Numbered from the stretch's first letter, positions 1 through 11,609 are shown. The stretch: DNA of 64,000 nucleotides from Asterias amurensis (GCF_032118995.1 NC_092660.1:2619501-2683500), one strand, 5' to 3'. Program-made: numbers and translations. The notes: generated by a model not told the origin, from the letters alone.

Positions 1-702
1 CTTTGAGAAACCCCTTGGGCGTGAAAAGCGCTATATAAAAACGGGTTGTTATAATTATTAATACTACTACTATTACAAAAACAATAAGCAAAGGCAACAT
101 AACAATATTAATCAGTTAGGAAAGAGTGCAAAATGCAACAACAATGAGCTAAATACACAGATACATGCCACGATATGAGGACATAGGATCAAATAGAAGG
201 AAAAAGACAGATGAAGACGAGCAGTTGAGTTCGGGCAGACTGAATAAACACGTACACCTCAAAACACAACTGCCGGTACTTCACAGCGAAACTGATGATA
301 ACTTAGTGAATGTTCTGACGGGCCTACGTGGCAGTATAGCGTCTCGAATCAAGGCTACAACTGCCTTAAAATAGTCCAAACAAAGTGAGTGGCGTATCAA
401 GTCTATAAGCATATTACGAAAGAGGAAATACAGAAAATGCGGACAAAAACGATCAATAGTTATTAATTACATCGGCGTCTTCTTAAGATCGCTGTGGTAT
501 TAATAAACTGTTAATGGGTAAAACGTCAGTGTGGTCAATTCTTATGGTAGAACGGTCCTTGAACCGTTCTTTATTATATATATAGGGTCATATAAAATGC
601 ATCTATAAATACCAACAACTTCTGTCGTTTAAGCCTTCTTGAGATATGGCCGACACAATACTATGGCACTATGAGGTTTGGGTTAATGTGTCAGTGTATA
701 CG

Positions 703-1083
703 ACACTGGACACTATTAGTAAATGTTTAAGACCAGTCTTCTCACCTGATGCATCTCAACATAATGCATAAAGCAGCAAACCTGTGAAAATTTGAACTCA
801 ATTGGTCGTCGAAGTTGAACGGTAAAGGTGCAAGGAAAATCATCCTTGTCACACGAAGTTGTTTGCTTTCAGATGCTTGATTTGAAGCCCTCAAAATCTT
901 ATTCTAAGGTCTCGAAAGCAAATTTGTGGAAAATTACTTTTTTTTTTAGCGAGATCTACGTTACTTCAGCGGGAGCCGTTTCTCACAATGTTTTATACGA
1001 TCAACAGCTCTCTATTGCTTGTTACCAAGTAAGGTTTTATGCTAATCATCATTATTTTGAGTAGTTACTAAGTGTCCCTTCCC
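703..1083 (-). mobile_element. Family A TIR element (MITE-like)
   Basis: A diverged copy in reverse orientation. It has the end 'ggacactattagtaa', the internal blocks 'gaccagtcttctcac' and 'gggagccgtttctcac', and the opposite end near 1070. It has no coding capacity. Confidence 0.75.
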
Positions 1084-2017
1084 TTGTTAACCGAACAGTG
1101 CACTCCTATATATTGTCCATCAAATGGAATAGTCTCTTCGGTTTTTCAATTAAGTGTAACCTTACATAATACTCGGCCCGCGATTGTTTTTGCCTTATTG
1201 CTTTGTTCTCCGTTCTTGAGTTTTAATAAAACCCACTTGAAGTCATATTTGAAGTCTAGTAGTAGACACACCACTATAAAGCTGTTAGGTTTGGGTTCGT
1301 CAGTATACATCCAAACAAAACAGTGCAGTACTAATTTATAGTTTCAACCATACCTCAATAACACTAATAGGGTTGAAACGTCGGGTCACTGACGGTGTTT
1401 GTGTTTTATGACATGGGTCCTTGCTGGGCAAGCAGTTTGCATCAGCTAATTATGGGGGGGGGGGGGGGGGTATTTTAAAGAAACGTTACAGAATTGGTAA
1501 GAAACAAAAATCGCGAAGATCACAGATTTACATAAAAACTTACACGGTATAATGATGATAATAGTAGAAAACATCACTTGAAATATTTCTGTCTGAAATT
1601 TCATTTGATGAGAAATAAATAATCTAATATCGCGTTTGGAGTTTATCGCCCAGTGAGCGTGTTATTCATTTTTGTTTTGGCATCGATGTAATGCAACATT
1701 TGTAATAGGCTTTTCACGATTCTCTCGTGACCCAGATAACCGATCAAGCTGGAACTTCTACAGGTTGTTCAATTTATGTATATGGTGGATTACATAAAGT
1801 GCTTATACTGCCAGCAACCTTTTTAACTAGCAGAACCAAGTCTGCAATGCTCTTTAAATTTTAATCTTTGAGTGTTTTATTATGCAAAGCATGGTGTCAC
1901 GATACAATTCACTTTGGCATTATTGACAACTCATCTTGCCAAAATATCTTTAAATGTAATGGTATACGTTGTGAACACACAGTCCTGAATATACGACGAT
2001 TGGTGGTAATGTTAATT

Positions 2018-2376
2018 TAGAGGCGCTGGACACTATTGGTAATTACTCAAAATAATTGAAAGCATTAAAACTTACTAAGTGGCGAGCAATGGGGAGCTGC
2101 TAATAGTATAAACAGTGAGAGTAACGACTTCCTCTGTATAACACAGTTTTTGTGAGAAAAAAGTTAATTTACCACCAAAATGTTTGAACCTGATAAAATT
2201 TATGTGCACACAAATTAATGTGCAACAATGGTGTGTTTTCTTTCATGATTCTTATGCAACTTCGATGACCAATAGAGCCTAATATTTCACAGATTTGTTA
2301 TTTTATGCGTTTGTTGGGATACACCAAGTGAGAAGACTGGTCTTCGACAATTACCAATAGTGTCCAGTGCCTTTAA
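2018..2376 (+). mobile_element. Family A TIR element (MITE-like)
   Basis: A near full-length copy. It starts with 'ggacactattggtaatt' and ends with the inverse, 'accaatagtgtccagtgcc' followed by TTTAA. The interior is shared with more than twenty other copies in the window. Confidence 0.85.
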
Positions 2377-2935
2377 GACAACCCAAATGGAAAAGAGAGA
2401 AGCACTCGCCTTGGTTAAGTGATGGAGCGTTTTATCAGTTACTCTTGCATTATTATTATTATAGAGTCCGAAATGTGCTGTATCCAACCGTGCACAATTC
2501 ATTTCCGATATATAGAAAACACGATCACGGGGCTGATATTGATCTCTCATAGAAATCAAAAAAGCAATGACGTCAGAGCGATCGATGCTTGTACAATATT
2601 GCCAAAATGGGAACTCGTTATTATATGCGTTTCCATGAGTCCGTGTTCCTCATTCTGCTATAAATGGAGGTTTTTATTTGTGCTTGTTGATGCCTCGGTT
2701 TGTATCGTCATGATAGTTGGCCATTGGTAAAGAGGAGGAACAATTCCTTTTTTTTTTTTTTTTTAAGCTACACGTACATATGGCGTAAGCTCTAACTCTA
2801 AATAATTGTTAGAATAAAAACTTACTAGGTAAGTGTAGCTGTTAATAAAGTGGGGGGAAAACATTAAAAGAGAAACGTCTCCCTCTAAAAGTAACATAGT
2901 TTTTGAGAAAAGAGGTAATTTCTCACTCAAAAAGA

Positions 2936-3165
2936 GAAGGGGTTCGCCCCGGTGGTTCTGGTTGTGGCTGCTTAATGCGCCGTAGCACCTTGTAAACCCT
3001 TATCGTGCGCTAGATAATTGGGTCTCTGAATTCATAACATTAAAAACCTATCTTTCTGAAAGTGTGTGTATCCATGGAGCAATAATTGATCCATGCTATA
3101 TCTCAGCGTTTTGAGAACCCTGTTGGTATATAATTCTTCAATATTATTTTTGTATTGTTATTTTT
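2936..3165 (+). mobile_element. tRNA-derived SINE, 3' portion
   Basis: This segment begins at the conserved 'ggggttcgccccggtg' block and continues through 'gcgccgtagcaccttgtaaac' to a T/A-rich tail. The tRNA-like head is missing. It matches the bodies of the SINEs at 4568, 9528 and 62135. Confidence 0.7.
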
Positions 3166-3277
3166 TAATGCGTTTCGATCATTCCAGGTGTGAAATCATG
3201 ACCCTACATGGTACTGAGCCGACAAACTGACCATCCGAATTCAATCACTAACAATGCAACCCCTCGTTTTTCCCCAG

Positions 3278-3379
3278 CCCTGGATATTAAAGACAAGTCG
3301 ACATCTCAGAGCACCACCCATCATGAGTACCCAGCAGAAAATGCCGTGGATGGTAGTGTTGAAACCTTCTCCCAAACAG
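3278..3379 (+). CDS. FTP domain 1, exon A
   Basis: This 102 nt exon is bounded by 'cctcgtttttccccag' and the donor GTGAGA. It encodes LDIKDKSTSQSTTHHEYPA followed by an A-V-D-G motif and F-S-Q-T-G, the start of an FTP beta-sandwich. Phase is 1 on both sides. An in-frame ATG at 3208 lies just upstream without a signal peptide. I prefer the acceptor at 3277 because all homologous exons start this way. Confidence 0.82.
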
Positions 3380-4567
3380 GTGAGAAAGTACTAAGTAGTT
3401 TCACATATTTCCAATCACATTATACTTCAGTATATCAACTCTGAAAAAAAGGGCAACTCTGCGACCAAGGACCGACTAACTGCTGTGGCTGAGAATGTAT
3501 CCCACAACGACGAGCTCATCGTCCTTGGCGCCATGAACGCCTCCCCACCCTCCTGCTCAAGGAACGGCTTTGAGAGAGGCAGGTTGTAAATCCAAAGTAA
3601 AGGACCAGCATGAAAACAAGCCCAGTCACCCCAAATAATGAGTCCACGGTAAAGTCTCGCGTGTCTTATTAAAACAAGTCAGTTGTGTCAAATAGAATAA
3701 ATGACAAGAGCATAAACGTGTAACACAGAACGAAATCTGCTATAAACAAAGCACCAGACTACTTACAACATTGTGCGTCAATGTCACGAAGATTTGACAG
3801 TTGAAACGGCTAGAAACACATATATACGCTGGGCTTTTACTGCTTTTGCTTTTTAAAAATCATTTTCGCTAATTACGTGACATTCTGACGATTTTTTTTG
3901 CAGCAACCATCTCTAAAAAACCGTGAGCCGGTGTGCCCCTTTAAACATGTTGTGATGATCGGGGCTTATTAAGGTTATAAATAGAGTTCAAACTTTACAT
4001 TTAATCATTCTGCAAATAGAGATATCAGTTTTCAAGGTCAAACGGTTGTCATTCCTCCAATATATTGAGCAAACAGGCAGGGTGGTATCAGGAGGTATAC
4101 GGTTTGATTTTCTAGGGATTTGTTTTCCTAGTTTTTGTCATCATTGTTTTTTATCGTCTGTTCAGTTTCTAATTGCTATGGTTGCATTTTGTTTAGCTAT
4201 ATATCGTGGGGTTTCAATGTATATAAGAGGGTTCCCACAACACCCTTTGCTGCATTTCTTTTTAGCGTCTTTGTGGGTTAACCATATACATTTCTACTTA
4301 TTGTCGTATTGTTTTATAATGTTCCTACATGTACGTACCCCGTGGTGGTTCAATTTTGTGTCTTTTATCTGTACAATTTTTATCAATATTATGTTTACCT
4401 TGTAATGCCACATTATTCAGCTTCGTGCTGCCAGTTGGTTTTTTAATAAAAAGAATGAATGAATTAATTAATTACTCCATACGGGCTGCCATCGAAAAAT
4501 TTGAACCATGACACAGAGCACATGTGTACTTGGACTAGTCCCCTGTCCTTATAAGGACAAGTGACAT

Positions 4568-4830
4568 GTCGTGGCTTAGCGGTAAAGAGCACCAGACTCA
4601 AGCTCTGGTGTTTCTGATCTGTAGAGTGTGGGTTCGATTCCCCAGCCGTGACACTTGTGTCCTTAAGCAAGACATTTAACCAATGCTTCATCCTTCGGAT
4701 GGGACGTTAAGCTGTTGGTCCCATCTGTTGTGTAAAGCACGTAAAAGAACCCAGTGCAGTTATCGAAAAGAGAAGGGGTTCGCCCCGGTGTTCCTGACTA
4801 AGACTGCTGAAAGTGCTACTATAAAATTGC
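4568..4830 (+). mobile_element. tRNA-Leu(CAA)-derived SINE
   Basis: Bases 4568-4652 fold as a type II tRNA. The acceptor stem pairs GTCGTGG with CCGTGAC (two wobbles). The A box is TGGCTTAGCGG and the B box GGTTCGATTCC. The anticodon stem CCAGA/TCTGG encloses the loop CTCAAGC, giving anticodon CAA, and a long variable arm follows as in tRNA-Leu. A tRNA-unrelated body follows, so this is a SINE, truncated before its usual tail. It lies in the intron after exon 1A. Confidence 0.88.
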
Positions 4831-4946
4831 TTACAGGTTACTTACCCCTTTTTTTCACCGAAAGAACAGCAAGTTAATGACATCTGCAAAGATATCTCCA
4901 AAGGCTAACTTTCATTTCGTTCCTTTTCCCTTTTTTTCTTTCCAAG

Positions 4947-5048
4947 ATAACGACGGGACAGACTCCAATCCTTGGTGGCAACTTGACTTAGGAGGAGAAT
5001 TCTGGCTTGGTAGAATCACGGTCACGATCTGCAGAATTTCACCATGTG
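4947..5048 (+). CDS. FTP domain 1, exon B
   Basis: This 102 nt exon has a pyrimidine-rich acceptor ending 'ttctttccaag' and the donor GTAAAA. It encodes SNPWWQLDLGGEFWLGRITV and then a C-x5-C ending (T-I-C-R-I-S-P-C-G). This is the conserved P-W-W-x-x-D-L-G strand of FTP domains. The cysteine pair is kept only here and in domain 2. Confidence 0.9.
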
Positions 5049-5166
5049 GTAAAATAATTTAGTTTTAAAAATACGTGCAGGGAGACAAAAAAAAAGAAGG
5101 AAAAAAAGAATACAAATGAATATTTATGGAATATAAACTTTTCTAAAGTGACGTATATATAAGTAT

Positions 5167-5423
5167 TCGAGAATGAAGTTATTTTCCACGAATTTGATTT
5201 TGAGACCTCAAAATCTTATTCTGAGGTATCGAAATCAATCATCTGAAAGCACACAACTTCGTGCGATAAGGGTGGGGTTTTTTCTTCAGTAATATCTCGC
5301 AACTTCGACGACCAATTGAGCTCAAATTTCCACAGGTTTGTTATTTTGTGCATATTATGTTAAGATACACCAAGTGAGAAGACTGGTCTTTGACAGTTAC
5401 CATAAGTGTCCAGTGTCTTTAAT
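5167..5423 (+). mobile_element. Family A element, 5'-truncated
   Basis: This is the 3' part of a family A element, ending 'accataagtgtccagtgtc' and TTTAA. It sits in intron 1B-1C about 100 bp before exon 1C. Confidence 0.75.
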
Positions 5424-5518
5424 CAGAGTGCCAGCAAGACTGAAGAATACGTTCAAAGCTTTACACTGGTTTACACATACACATTAATATTAATTTTGTC
5501 TTTTCCATGTCACCGAAG

Positions 5519-5770
5519 CGGCTTATTTCAACGGAGTGACAGTACGAGCCGGCTTGAGCGAAAACTACACCGAGAACACCGAGTGCACTTCATTGGTAAC
5601 ATCTCCCTCTAACGGAGACGTGCTTGAGTTAGTGTGCGACCCACCAGCCCTGGCCCAGTACATCAGCATGGATAAAGACCAAGCAACCCCTAGTGGGGGA
5701 GGGACAATTCTCAGGATAACTGAGGTTTCGGTCTTTGAATATGCATCCGAAGAATGTGCAAGTCAAAGTG
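5519..5770 (+). CDS. FTP domain 1, exon C
   Basis: This 252 nt exon starts after 'tgtcaccgaag' and its donor is GTAAGC. It encodes NGVTVRAG, then three cysteines in E-C-T-S, L-V-C-D-P-P and E-E-C-A-S. The closing L-R-I-T-E-V-S-V-F-E-Y strand corresponds to the C-terminal strand of FTP domains. Confidence 0.9.
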
Positions 5771-5997
5771 GTAAGCATTTTTTTATTTATTTTTTTATTC
5801 TGTTTTATGATTGGATGTGTTTTTGCCGGTGTTTTATTTGTTTATTTATTTAAATAAAAAGGTTGACTGCTTTTGCTAAGTTTTAAAAAACTTCCCTTTT
5901 TCAAATTAAGACTGCGAAACAACAGTGGCAATGTTACACATTCCTATAACCTGTTTCATCTATTGTTACAATTGGCTGCCATAAGGTTCATAATACC

Positions 5998-6131
5998 TAG
6001 TCTTGGCCCAAGACGTGTTTAATCGATAGTGGAAAGTGTCGTATAAGAGGGCGCGCTCATACCATCTACATTTACTACTATATCGCGTACACGATCCACT
6101 ATCGATCACTGACGTCTTTGGCCAAGACTAC
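5998..6131. repeat. Short inverted repeat
   Basis: The arms 'tagtcttggcccaagacgt' and 'acgtctttggccaagacta' flank about 95 bp. The ends are related to those of the inverted repeat at 14559-14641, so this is probably a small foldback element in an intron. Confidence 0.65.
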
Positions 6132-6293
6132 CTTTGATCCAACGTAAAGGCTCTGTGTGAAACACACAATTTCACAGAGCTCATAAACCAGAAGAAAAAA
6201 AGTATGTTCAAAACGTATTTTGCTTAACACGGTATCCTGGCTGGTAACCTTATTCAGTTAAGCACATTTGTTGTTGAGCTTGTAGTTTGGCGC

Positions 6294-6679
6294 TTAAAGG
6301 CAGTGGACACTATTGGTAATTACTCAAAATAATTATTGGCATAAAACCTTACTTTGTAACGAGTAATGGGGAGAGGTTGATGGTATAAAACATTGTGAGA
6401 AACAGCTCCCACTGAAGTGACCTAGTTTTGGAGAAGGGAGTAATTTTCCACGAATTTGATTTCGAGACCTCAAGTTTAGAACTTGAGGTCTCGAAATCAA
6501 CTATCTACACGCACACAACTTCGTGTGACAAGGGTGTTTTTTCTTTCATAGTTATCTTGCAACTCCGACGACCGATCGAGCTCAAATTTTCACCGGTTTG
6601 TTATTTTATGCATATGTTGAGATACACCAAGAGAGAAGACTGGTTTTTGACAAATACCAATAGTGTACACTGTATTTAA
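6294..6679 (+). mobile_element. Family A TIR element (full length)
   Basis: The ends are 'aggcagtggacactattgg' and 'accaatagtgtacactg'. A central inverted segment 'gagacctcaagtt...aacttgaggtctc' is clear. It lies in the intron between domain 1 and domain 2. Confidence 0.85.
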
Positions 6680-6788
6680 GCGGTTCTAAATAAAAACATC
6701 TGCCCAAACAAAGCTGCAGAATAAAAACAAACAAAAAGGGTTGTGATTTCACACCATTTTTCTTCATCCGTTTTGAAACCAACTTCAG

Positions 6789-6893
6789 AAGCAATCAGTT
6801 TGAATGGAACTTCGGCATGGCAAAGCAGCAGTCACGTTCTGTATCCTGCCAACAATGCTAAAGACGGTAACGTTAACAACTTCGCAAGAACCG
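6789..6893 (+). CDS. FTP domain 2, exon A
   Basis: This 105 nt exon has an acceptor ending 'aaccaacttcag' and the donor GTAAGC. It encodes AISLNGTSAWQSSSHVLYPA and then N-N-A-K-D-G-N-V-N-N-F-A-R-T-G, a typical first FTP segment. Phase is 1-1. Confidence 0.9.
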
Positions 6894-6935
6894 GTAAGCA
6901 TTTAAACACTTTAGCTGAATACTATTGGATTCATT

Positions 6936-7097
6936 TCAAAGCGATTGACACTACTGGTAATTACTCAAAATGATCATTAGCATACAACCGTACCTGGTAA
7001 CGAGTAATGGGGAGCTGTTGATAGTGAAACATTGTGAGAAATGGCTCCCTCTGAAGTAACGTAGTTTTCGAGAAAGAAGTAATTTTCCACGAATTTA
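6936..7097 (+). mobile_element. Family A element, 3'-truncated
   Basis: The left half of a family A element ('gacactactggtaattactc' to 'ttccacgaattt') starts 43 bp after the exon 2A donor. Confidence 0.75.
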
Positions 7098-7252
7098 CTA
7101 CAATACTTTGTGAAATGTTTCACAAAATATGTTATACTATTAAAAGCTGACAGTAGGCTTCTAAACAACAGTTTTTTGGCAATTGGTTTTAAGAATGATT
7201 ATCAAACGTAAAACCAAATTCTCTTTAAGTCAGTTGTTGTATTTATTTGTAG

Positions 7253-7354
7253 ATGATTGTTGCGATCCTAATCCATCGTGGCGGTTGGACCTCGGGAATG
7301 GGTCGTGGGTCGGGACAATCATCGTGATCCTTCCCCATGACTGCGACAACTGTG
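7253..7354 (+). CDS. FTP domain 2, exon B
   Basis: This 102 nt exon has the acceptor 'gtatttatttgtag' and the donor GTAAGC. It encodes D-D-C-C-D-P-N-P-S-W-R-L-D-L-G, with the second W of P-W-W kept as S-W, and ends H-D-C-D-N-C-G. It has four cysteines, the most of any B exon here. Confidence 0.9.
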
Positions 7355-8210
7355 GTAAGCTTTCGCCATTCCGTTAAGGCGTTTTTTTCTTTTTACCCAT
7401 ACCGATGTGTGTTAGCACTGTTAACCCTCTAGTCTCTGCACCGCCCGAGTTTGCCGAAATAATTTTTCAAGATTCTTGCAGTAAATTACTGGAATCATAG
7501 TTCAACATTTTCCAAGGCTGATTATTTATGCACAATTTGTGACCCTTTCGGTGATATTTGTACAAGTCCTCATGGGGGGGGGGGAGGGACCACAATAAAC
7601 CCCCTCGTTAGACGCCTGCGGTAATATTTATGGCGATTATTTTTGTATAATGATAAAATGGACACAATAGCTTTTCAAGGCTTTTATCTGGCTCAATGCT
7701 GATTATTTGCGAAGGCGTTAGTTTTCGACAATATCACCATAAATGATAAATACAGTTTCCTTTGTGTTTAACAATGAGCGTTTTGTTTGGCAAGAGCTAA
7801 AATTATTTCATCATCGTTAGCTTCGACAAGTCAAGTGAAGGGATGACTCAATAATGATCTATAAAAAACTAGATGGATTCACCAATGCGTAGACCTACTA
7901 ATGACTATCTAGTTTTATGTTGATGTTTCTTTTTATTCTACAAACAAAAGCTATAGCGAGGTTTCCTCCTACCGCATTATAATGTATCACTTTAGGTGGC
8001 TGGGCGCTCCAGTGGCTAAATGGTTAACTCGGTACTTTCCCAAGTCCTGTGAAAAAAAATCAGAGCGGGAGCCCGATGCACATTTAGACCACTCGACCTA
8101 GCAACATGGTACCATAACCAGCTACAGTTAAGTTACTGCATACACAATATTTGATTGGTCGTTCTGTACCCATTTTAACATCAAAACATCATTATCTCCT
8201 GGAACTGCAG

Positions 8211-8456
8211 GATTTCGTTTCACGGGTGCGATTGCACGAGCTGGGATGAATGAAACCGTCTCAGCAAACTCTCAGTGCGGCCTGGCGGTCACTGACGAAC
8301 AGGCCTTCGCAGGAGCAGTCGTCCAGTTCAAATGCTCTACCGCTCTCAGTGCCCAGTACATCAGCTTGGAGATAACTACAGAGTATTCACCGTACTTAGA
8401 GATTGCCGAAGTCGCAGTCAAAGAGTACAAATCGGAGGAGTGTGTCCCAAGCAACA
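8211..8456 (+). CDS. FTP domain 2, exon C
   Basis: This 246 nt exon has the acceptor 'tcctggaactgcag' and the donor GTAAGA. It encodes F-T-G-A-I-A-R-A-G, S-Q-C-G, F-K-C-S, A-Q-Y-I-S-L and LEIAEVAVKEYKSEEC. The three cysteines match domain 1. Confidence 0.92.
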
Positions 8457-8663
8457 GTAAGACATTTTTTACATCAAGGGAATCAATGTGTGGTGAAGAG
8501 GTTTTCAACTAGTGGTTTAAACCAAACGAGGCCTGGTTCTTGATAATTTTACCAAGACCTGCATAATACGAGTCCCCACTTAATTCCGCCAGGGCAACCC
8601 CATACATAACACAAAGCGCGCATAAGTACCTGTACAGCGTATGTACACATACTGTACATGTAC

Positions 8664-8833
8664 AGCCGTCGATTTCACAAAACTCTTCCTAACTTAAAAC
8701 TAATCTTAGGGCTTAGGACGAGTCCCAAGCCTGCACTGTAGCATGCGGACCTTAAGATTAATCCTAAGTTAAGACGAGTTACTCGTCCTAACTCGAGATA
8801 AGACGAGTCCTAACTCTTTGTGAAATCGACCCC
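8664..8833. repeat. Foldback element, 'gtcgatttcacaaa' ends
   Basis: The ends 'gtcgatttcacaaaact' and 'agttt/ctttgtgaaatcgac' are inverted. The interior has repeated 'gacgagt' blocks on both arms. A diverged relative lies near 53480-53610. Confidence 0.65.
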
Positions 8834-9067
8834 AGTACATGTAAGTACTTTTTAAGTATACGCGCACGAGGTTGCAAGACGACCGTACTCATGACTTCGC
8901 TATACTGTTCTCGCTGTACAATGAGTACGTTGTTCGTGTATTAAGCACTGCAGTTTTGCAGTTTGTGTTGCCGAATCGTGCCGCACCGGGCCGGGGCACT
9001 ACACCAACAGGCTTGAATCAAGGCTACACTGCCCAAATACACTCTTGCAACTTTTTGTCTTGAAAAG

Positions 9068-9166
9068 CTCTTAAGTTCAACGACGACTCGACCTCTGCGA
9101 GCAGTTTCAAAAATCCAGCACCTGACGCGGTAGATGGCAACTTGAACACTTTCTCAACTACAATAG
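9068..9166 (+). CDS. FTP domain 3, exon A
   Basis: This 99 nt exon starts after 'tttttgtcttgaaaag' and its donor is GTAAGT. It encodes LKFNDDSTSASSFKNPAPDA followed by V-D-G-N-L-N-T-F-S-T. It aligns with the other A exons and keeps phase 1-1. Confidence 0.87.
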
Positions 9167-9174
9167 GTAAGTTC

Positions 9175-9499
9175 ATTAAAGGCATTGGACACCTTTGGTA
9201 ATTGTCAAATACCCGTATTCTTACATGGTGTATATCAACTAAATGCATAAAATAAACAATCTGTGCAAATTTTGACTCCATTGGACATCGAAGTTGCAAG
9301 AGAATAATGAAAGAAGGAACACATTTGTTGCTTAAATTTGGGTGCTTTCAGATGCCAAAGAAAGGCTTCAATCCAGAGAAGTCTTTTTTAAACATTTCTC
9401 AAAACTATACTTCAGAGGAGCCTATTCTAACAATGTGTTTTACTTATCAACAGCTCTCAATTGCTCGTTACCAATTAAGTTATTATGCGAACAATTATT
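9175..9499 (-). mobile_element. Family A element
   Basis: A reverse-oriented copy starting 'aggcattggacacctttgg', nine bases after the exon 3A donor. Its far end is interrupted by the SINE at 9528. Confidence 0.75.
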
Positions 9500-9527
9500 A
9501 CCGGTCCCATCATCTTATCTGTGGAAG

Positions 9528-9900
9528 TGATGTGGCCGAGCGATTAAGAGCACCAAATTCAAACTCTGGTGTTTCTAATCAGCAGAGTGTGGGTTCGAAT
9601 CTGAAAGGATGTAAAGTCGTTGGTCCCGTGTGTTTTGTAACGCATGTAAAAGAACCCTGTGCACTTATCGAAAAGAGAAGGGGTTCGCCCCGGTGTTCCT
9701 GGCTGTGGCTGCTGTATGCGCCGAAGCACCTTGTAAACCCATATAACTGCATTATACATTGGATCTCAGAATTCATCACTGCAATAACCTATCTTTCTGA
9801 AAGTGTGTATATACTCAGCGCCTTGTTTGGTAGATGCGTCCGCTACATAAAACTTCGATATTATTGTTATTACTGTAGAGACTATTATAAATATCGCCTT
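9528..9900 (+). mobile_element. tRNA-Leu-derived SINE (nearly complete)
   Basis: The head has A box TGGCCGAGCG, a TTCAAAC loop (anticodon CAA) and B box GGTTCGAATC. The body contains 'ggggttcgccccggtg', 'ccttgtaaacccat' and the tail '...cttcgatattattgtt'. The acceptor stem no longer closes. It sits next to a family A element in intron 3A-3B. Confidence 0.85.
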
Positions 9901-9948
9901 GTTTGACAAGACCCTAACAGTATAAGTGTCTCTTATTGACAAATCTAG

Positions 9949-10035
9949 CGAAGGAGATCGACTCCAGACATTGGTGGCTGTTGGACTTGGGTGACACACA
10001 CTGGGTGGGTAAGGTCACCGTGTTCCTCAAATCAG
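9949..10035 (+). CDS. FTP domain 3, exon B
   Basis: This 87 nt exon starts after 'tgacaaatctag' and its donor is GTAATT. It encodes DSRHWWLLDLGDTHWVGKVT. The histidine just before W-W replaces the usual proline. No cysteines are present, unlike domains 1 and 2. Confidence 0.9.
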
Positions 10036-10247
10036 GTAATTCAGAAACTTGTTTTTGTTTTACTGAATAATGTCTCATTTTGTTACACTTCTTCACTTGC
10101 ACAAACAGTTATATAAAAGGAAATCAATAAGTATACACACAAACCAGAGAGGTTTGCAATTACAAATTCCGGATGAATAGGGTGGACGAAAATATGTTCA
10201 ATTTTGATCGACTTTCTTGTATTTTATTGTAACTCGTGAATATGAAG

Positions 10248-10472
10248 TGTACGGCTCGATTTCGGTTCGAACTGGAAACAGCTCCGACTACGCAGAAAAC
10301 ACCCTCTGCGCCCAGTTGACGGCCAAATTGGTCTTGGAGTTTGTGTGCACGAAGCTAACACTTGCAAGGTATGTCAGCGTAGATGTTCAACTACCCTCCC
10401 AACAAGTACTTCAGATTACTGAGGTGTTCATCAAAGAGTTCGCGTCTGGGGAGTGTCAAGCAAGCCGAAAGG
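10248..10472 (+). CDS. FTP domain 3, exon C
   Basis: This 225 nt exon is the shortest of the C exons. The acceptor is 'gtgaatatgaag' and the donor GTAAGC. It encodes G-S-I-S-V-R-T-G, T-L-C-A, F-V-C-T, L-A-R-Y-V-S-V and LQITEVFIKEFASGEC. The acceptor has a weak pyrimidine tract, but the phase and homology fit. Confidence 0.88.
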
Positions 10473-10931
10473 GTAAGCAGTTTAAGAGTTTCGGTACTCT
10501 GACGTCAACATTTTCAAAATGACAGCCACTGCTTGAATGCCTAGTATTGTTTTAAATTCAAATCTGCGATGGCCCTATGGCCAAATCATTCTCAAGATGA
10601 TTTACTCTGACTGTTTGCTCGCTCTGACTGCTCGTGCATTCTGACAATTAAAGGGTCAATATTAACCCAATGTTGACCATATTCGGGTCAGGCCGGCCGG
10701 CAAGATTGTTCAATAAACTTGGATTATGAGTCAGTTTGTCACTTTATGGGTCAGGCCCCAAGTGACCTGGATCCGGGTCAAACCTGACCCGGAAGTTTTC
10801 AGAGATGAACGGATGTTATTGTTCAACAATTTTAGGTTGATTTCGGCGCGAAAAGATAGCAGGCTTGGTAACTTACAGCGTCCGTTCGTAAATAAAATTC
10901 TGTATTTGTTTTGTTTTGTTCTGTTTTGAAG

Positions 10932-11027
10932 CTGAAGTAAGAGCCACGTCATTGAGCCCATGGTACAGGAGTGGGTATGGCGCAGAGAAGGCAGTAGACA
11001 GTAACCTCAACACATTTGCACTAACAG
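10932..11027 (+). CDS. FTP domain 4, exon A
   Basis: This 96 nt exon follows a TTTTG-rich tract and its donor is GTAGGT. It encodes AEVRATSLSPWYRSGYGAEK followed by A-V-D-S-N-L-N-T-F-A-L-T-G. The usual D-G is D-S. An alternative acceptor six bases downstream (10937) would also keep phase. Confidence 0.85.
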
Positions 11028-11084
11028 GTAGGTGTATGCGCCGACGGTGCTTTGAAATACATAAACACACCTTATAAATATATA

Positions 11085-11360
11085 TTTGGTTTGCGGTGTA
11101 TCTACTTGCCAGGTAGAGTTTGTTCTTTAGAGAACTGTATTTCTATGTTCCACTACCGCGGAGTAGATTTATCGAATTATTCTGAAGACTTACAAGTTCT
11201 AAAAAGAACTGTCCAGCTTTTTAACTACTACCTGGGCGGAAGGTATATACACTAGGCTAGGACTATAACTAATTTATCTTAAAGGGTCGTTATTAGCTAC
11301 ACTACCGCGGAGTGAGTTCTTAAATTGGTCTCAACGTTTCGACTAGCTTGCATTTGTCAT
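11085..11360 (+). mobile_element. Penelope-like fragment (family J)
   Basis: This shares 'ctaccgcggagt', 'aagaactgtcc' and 'tacctgggcggaaggta' with 46050-46345 and, inverted, with 45340-45660. The related copy at 45340 reads S-P-D-E-D-Y-S-K-L-V-K-T-L in one frame, reminiscent of the 3' end of Penelope-like elements. The class assignment is tentative. A family C element follows directly, and a few family J bases resume near 11612. Confidence 0.5.
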
Positions 11361-11363
11361 CAA

Positions 11364-11609
11364 CAGGGCCCAATTTCATAGCGCTGCTAAGCATACAAAT
11401 TTGCTTAGCATTAAATTTCTTCCTCGATAAAAACAGGATTACCAGCCAAATTTCCATTTGTTGGATATTGCTTGATATTGGTATTCAGCTGCTGTTTGCT
11501 TGTCCTAAAAATCACGTGGGAATTTGGTTGACATTCCTGTTTTTATCAAGGGAGAAATGTCATGCTTAGCAAATTTTTGTGCTAAGCAGCGCTATAAAAT
11601 TGGGCCCTG
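11364..11609. mobile_element. Family C foldback element
   Basis: A 246 bp element whose ends 'cagggcccaatttcata' and 'tataaaattgggccctg' are inverted, with 'ttgcttagca' repeats inside each arm. It is closely related to the copies at 27931 and 28234. Confidence 0.85.

Larger units (their letters stand above)
1..3277. other. Upstream non-coding interval
   Basis: No convincing exon is seen here. The first 75 bases resemble the AT-rich tail of the tRNA-derived SINE found elsewhere in the window. The rest carries two family A elements, a 16-base G run at 1455-1470 and a SINE 3' part just before the first FTP exon. The signal-peptide exon of the downstream gene should lie here or beyond the left edge. 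No hydrophobic exon ending in phase 1 with a good donor could be picked out by eye. Confidence 0.5.

Noticed and set aside
4046..4405. A 119-residue hydrophobic frame that could look like a membrane protein
   Set aside because: It has no ATG at its start, lies in an FTP intron in T-rich DNA, and its hydrophobicity follows base composition.
4568..4652. Functional tRNA-Leu gene
   Set aside because: It folds well, but a SINE body follows and related, decayed copies are dispersed in the window, so it is a SINE head.
9307..9906. A 199-residue plus-strand frame
   Set aside because: It runs through a family A element and a SINE and has no domain character; the FTP intron model explains the region.
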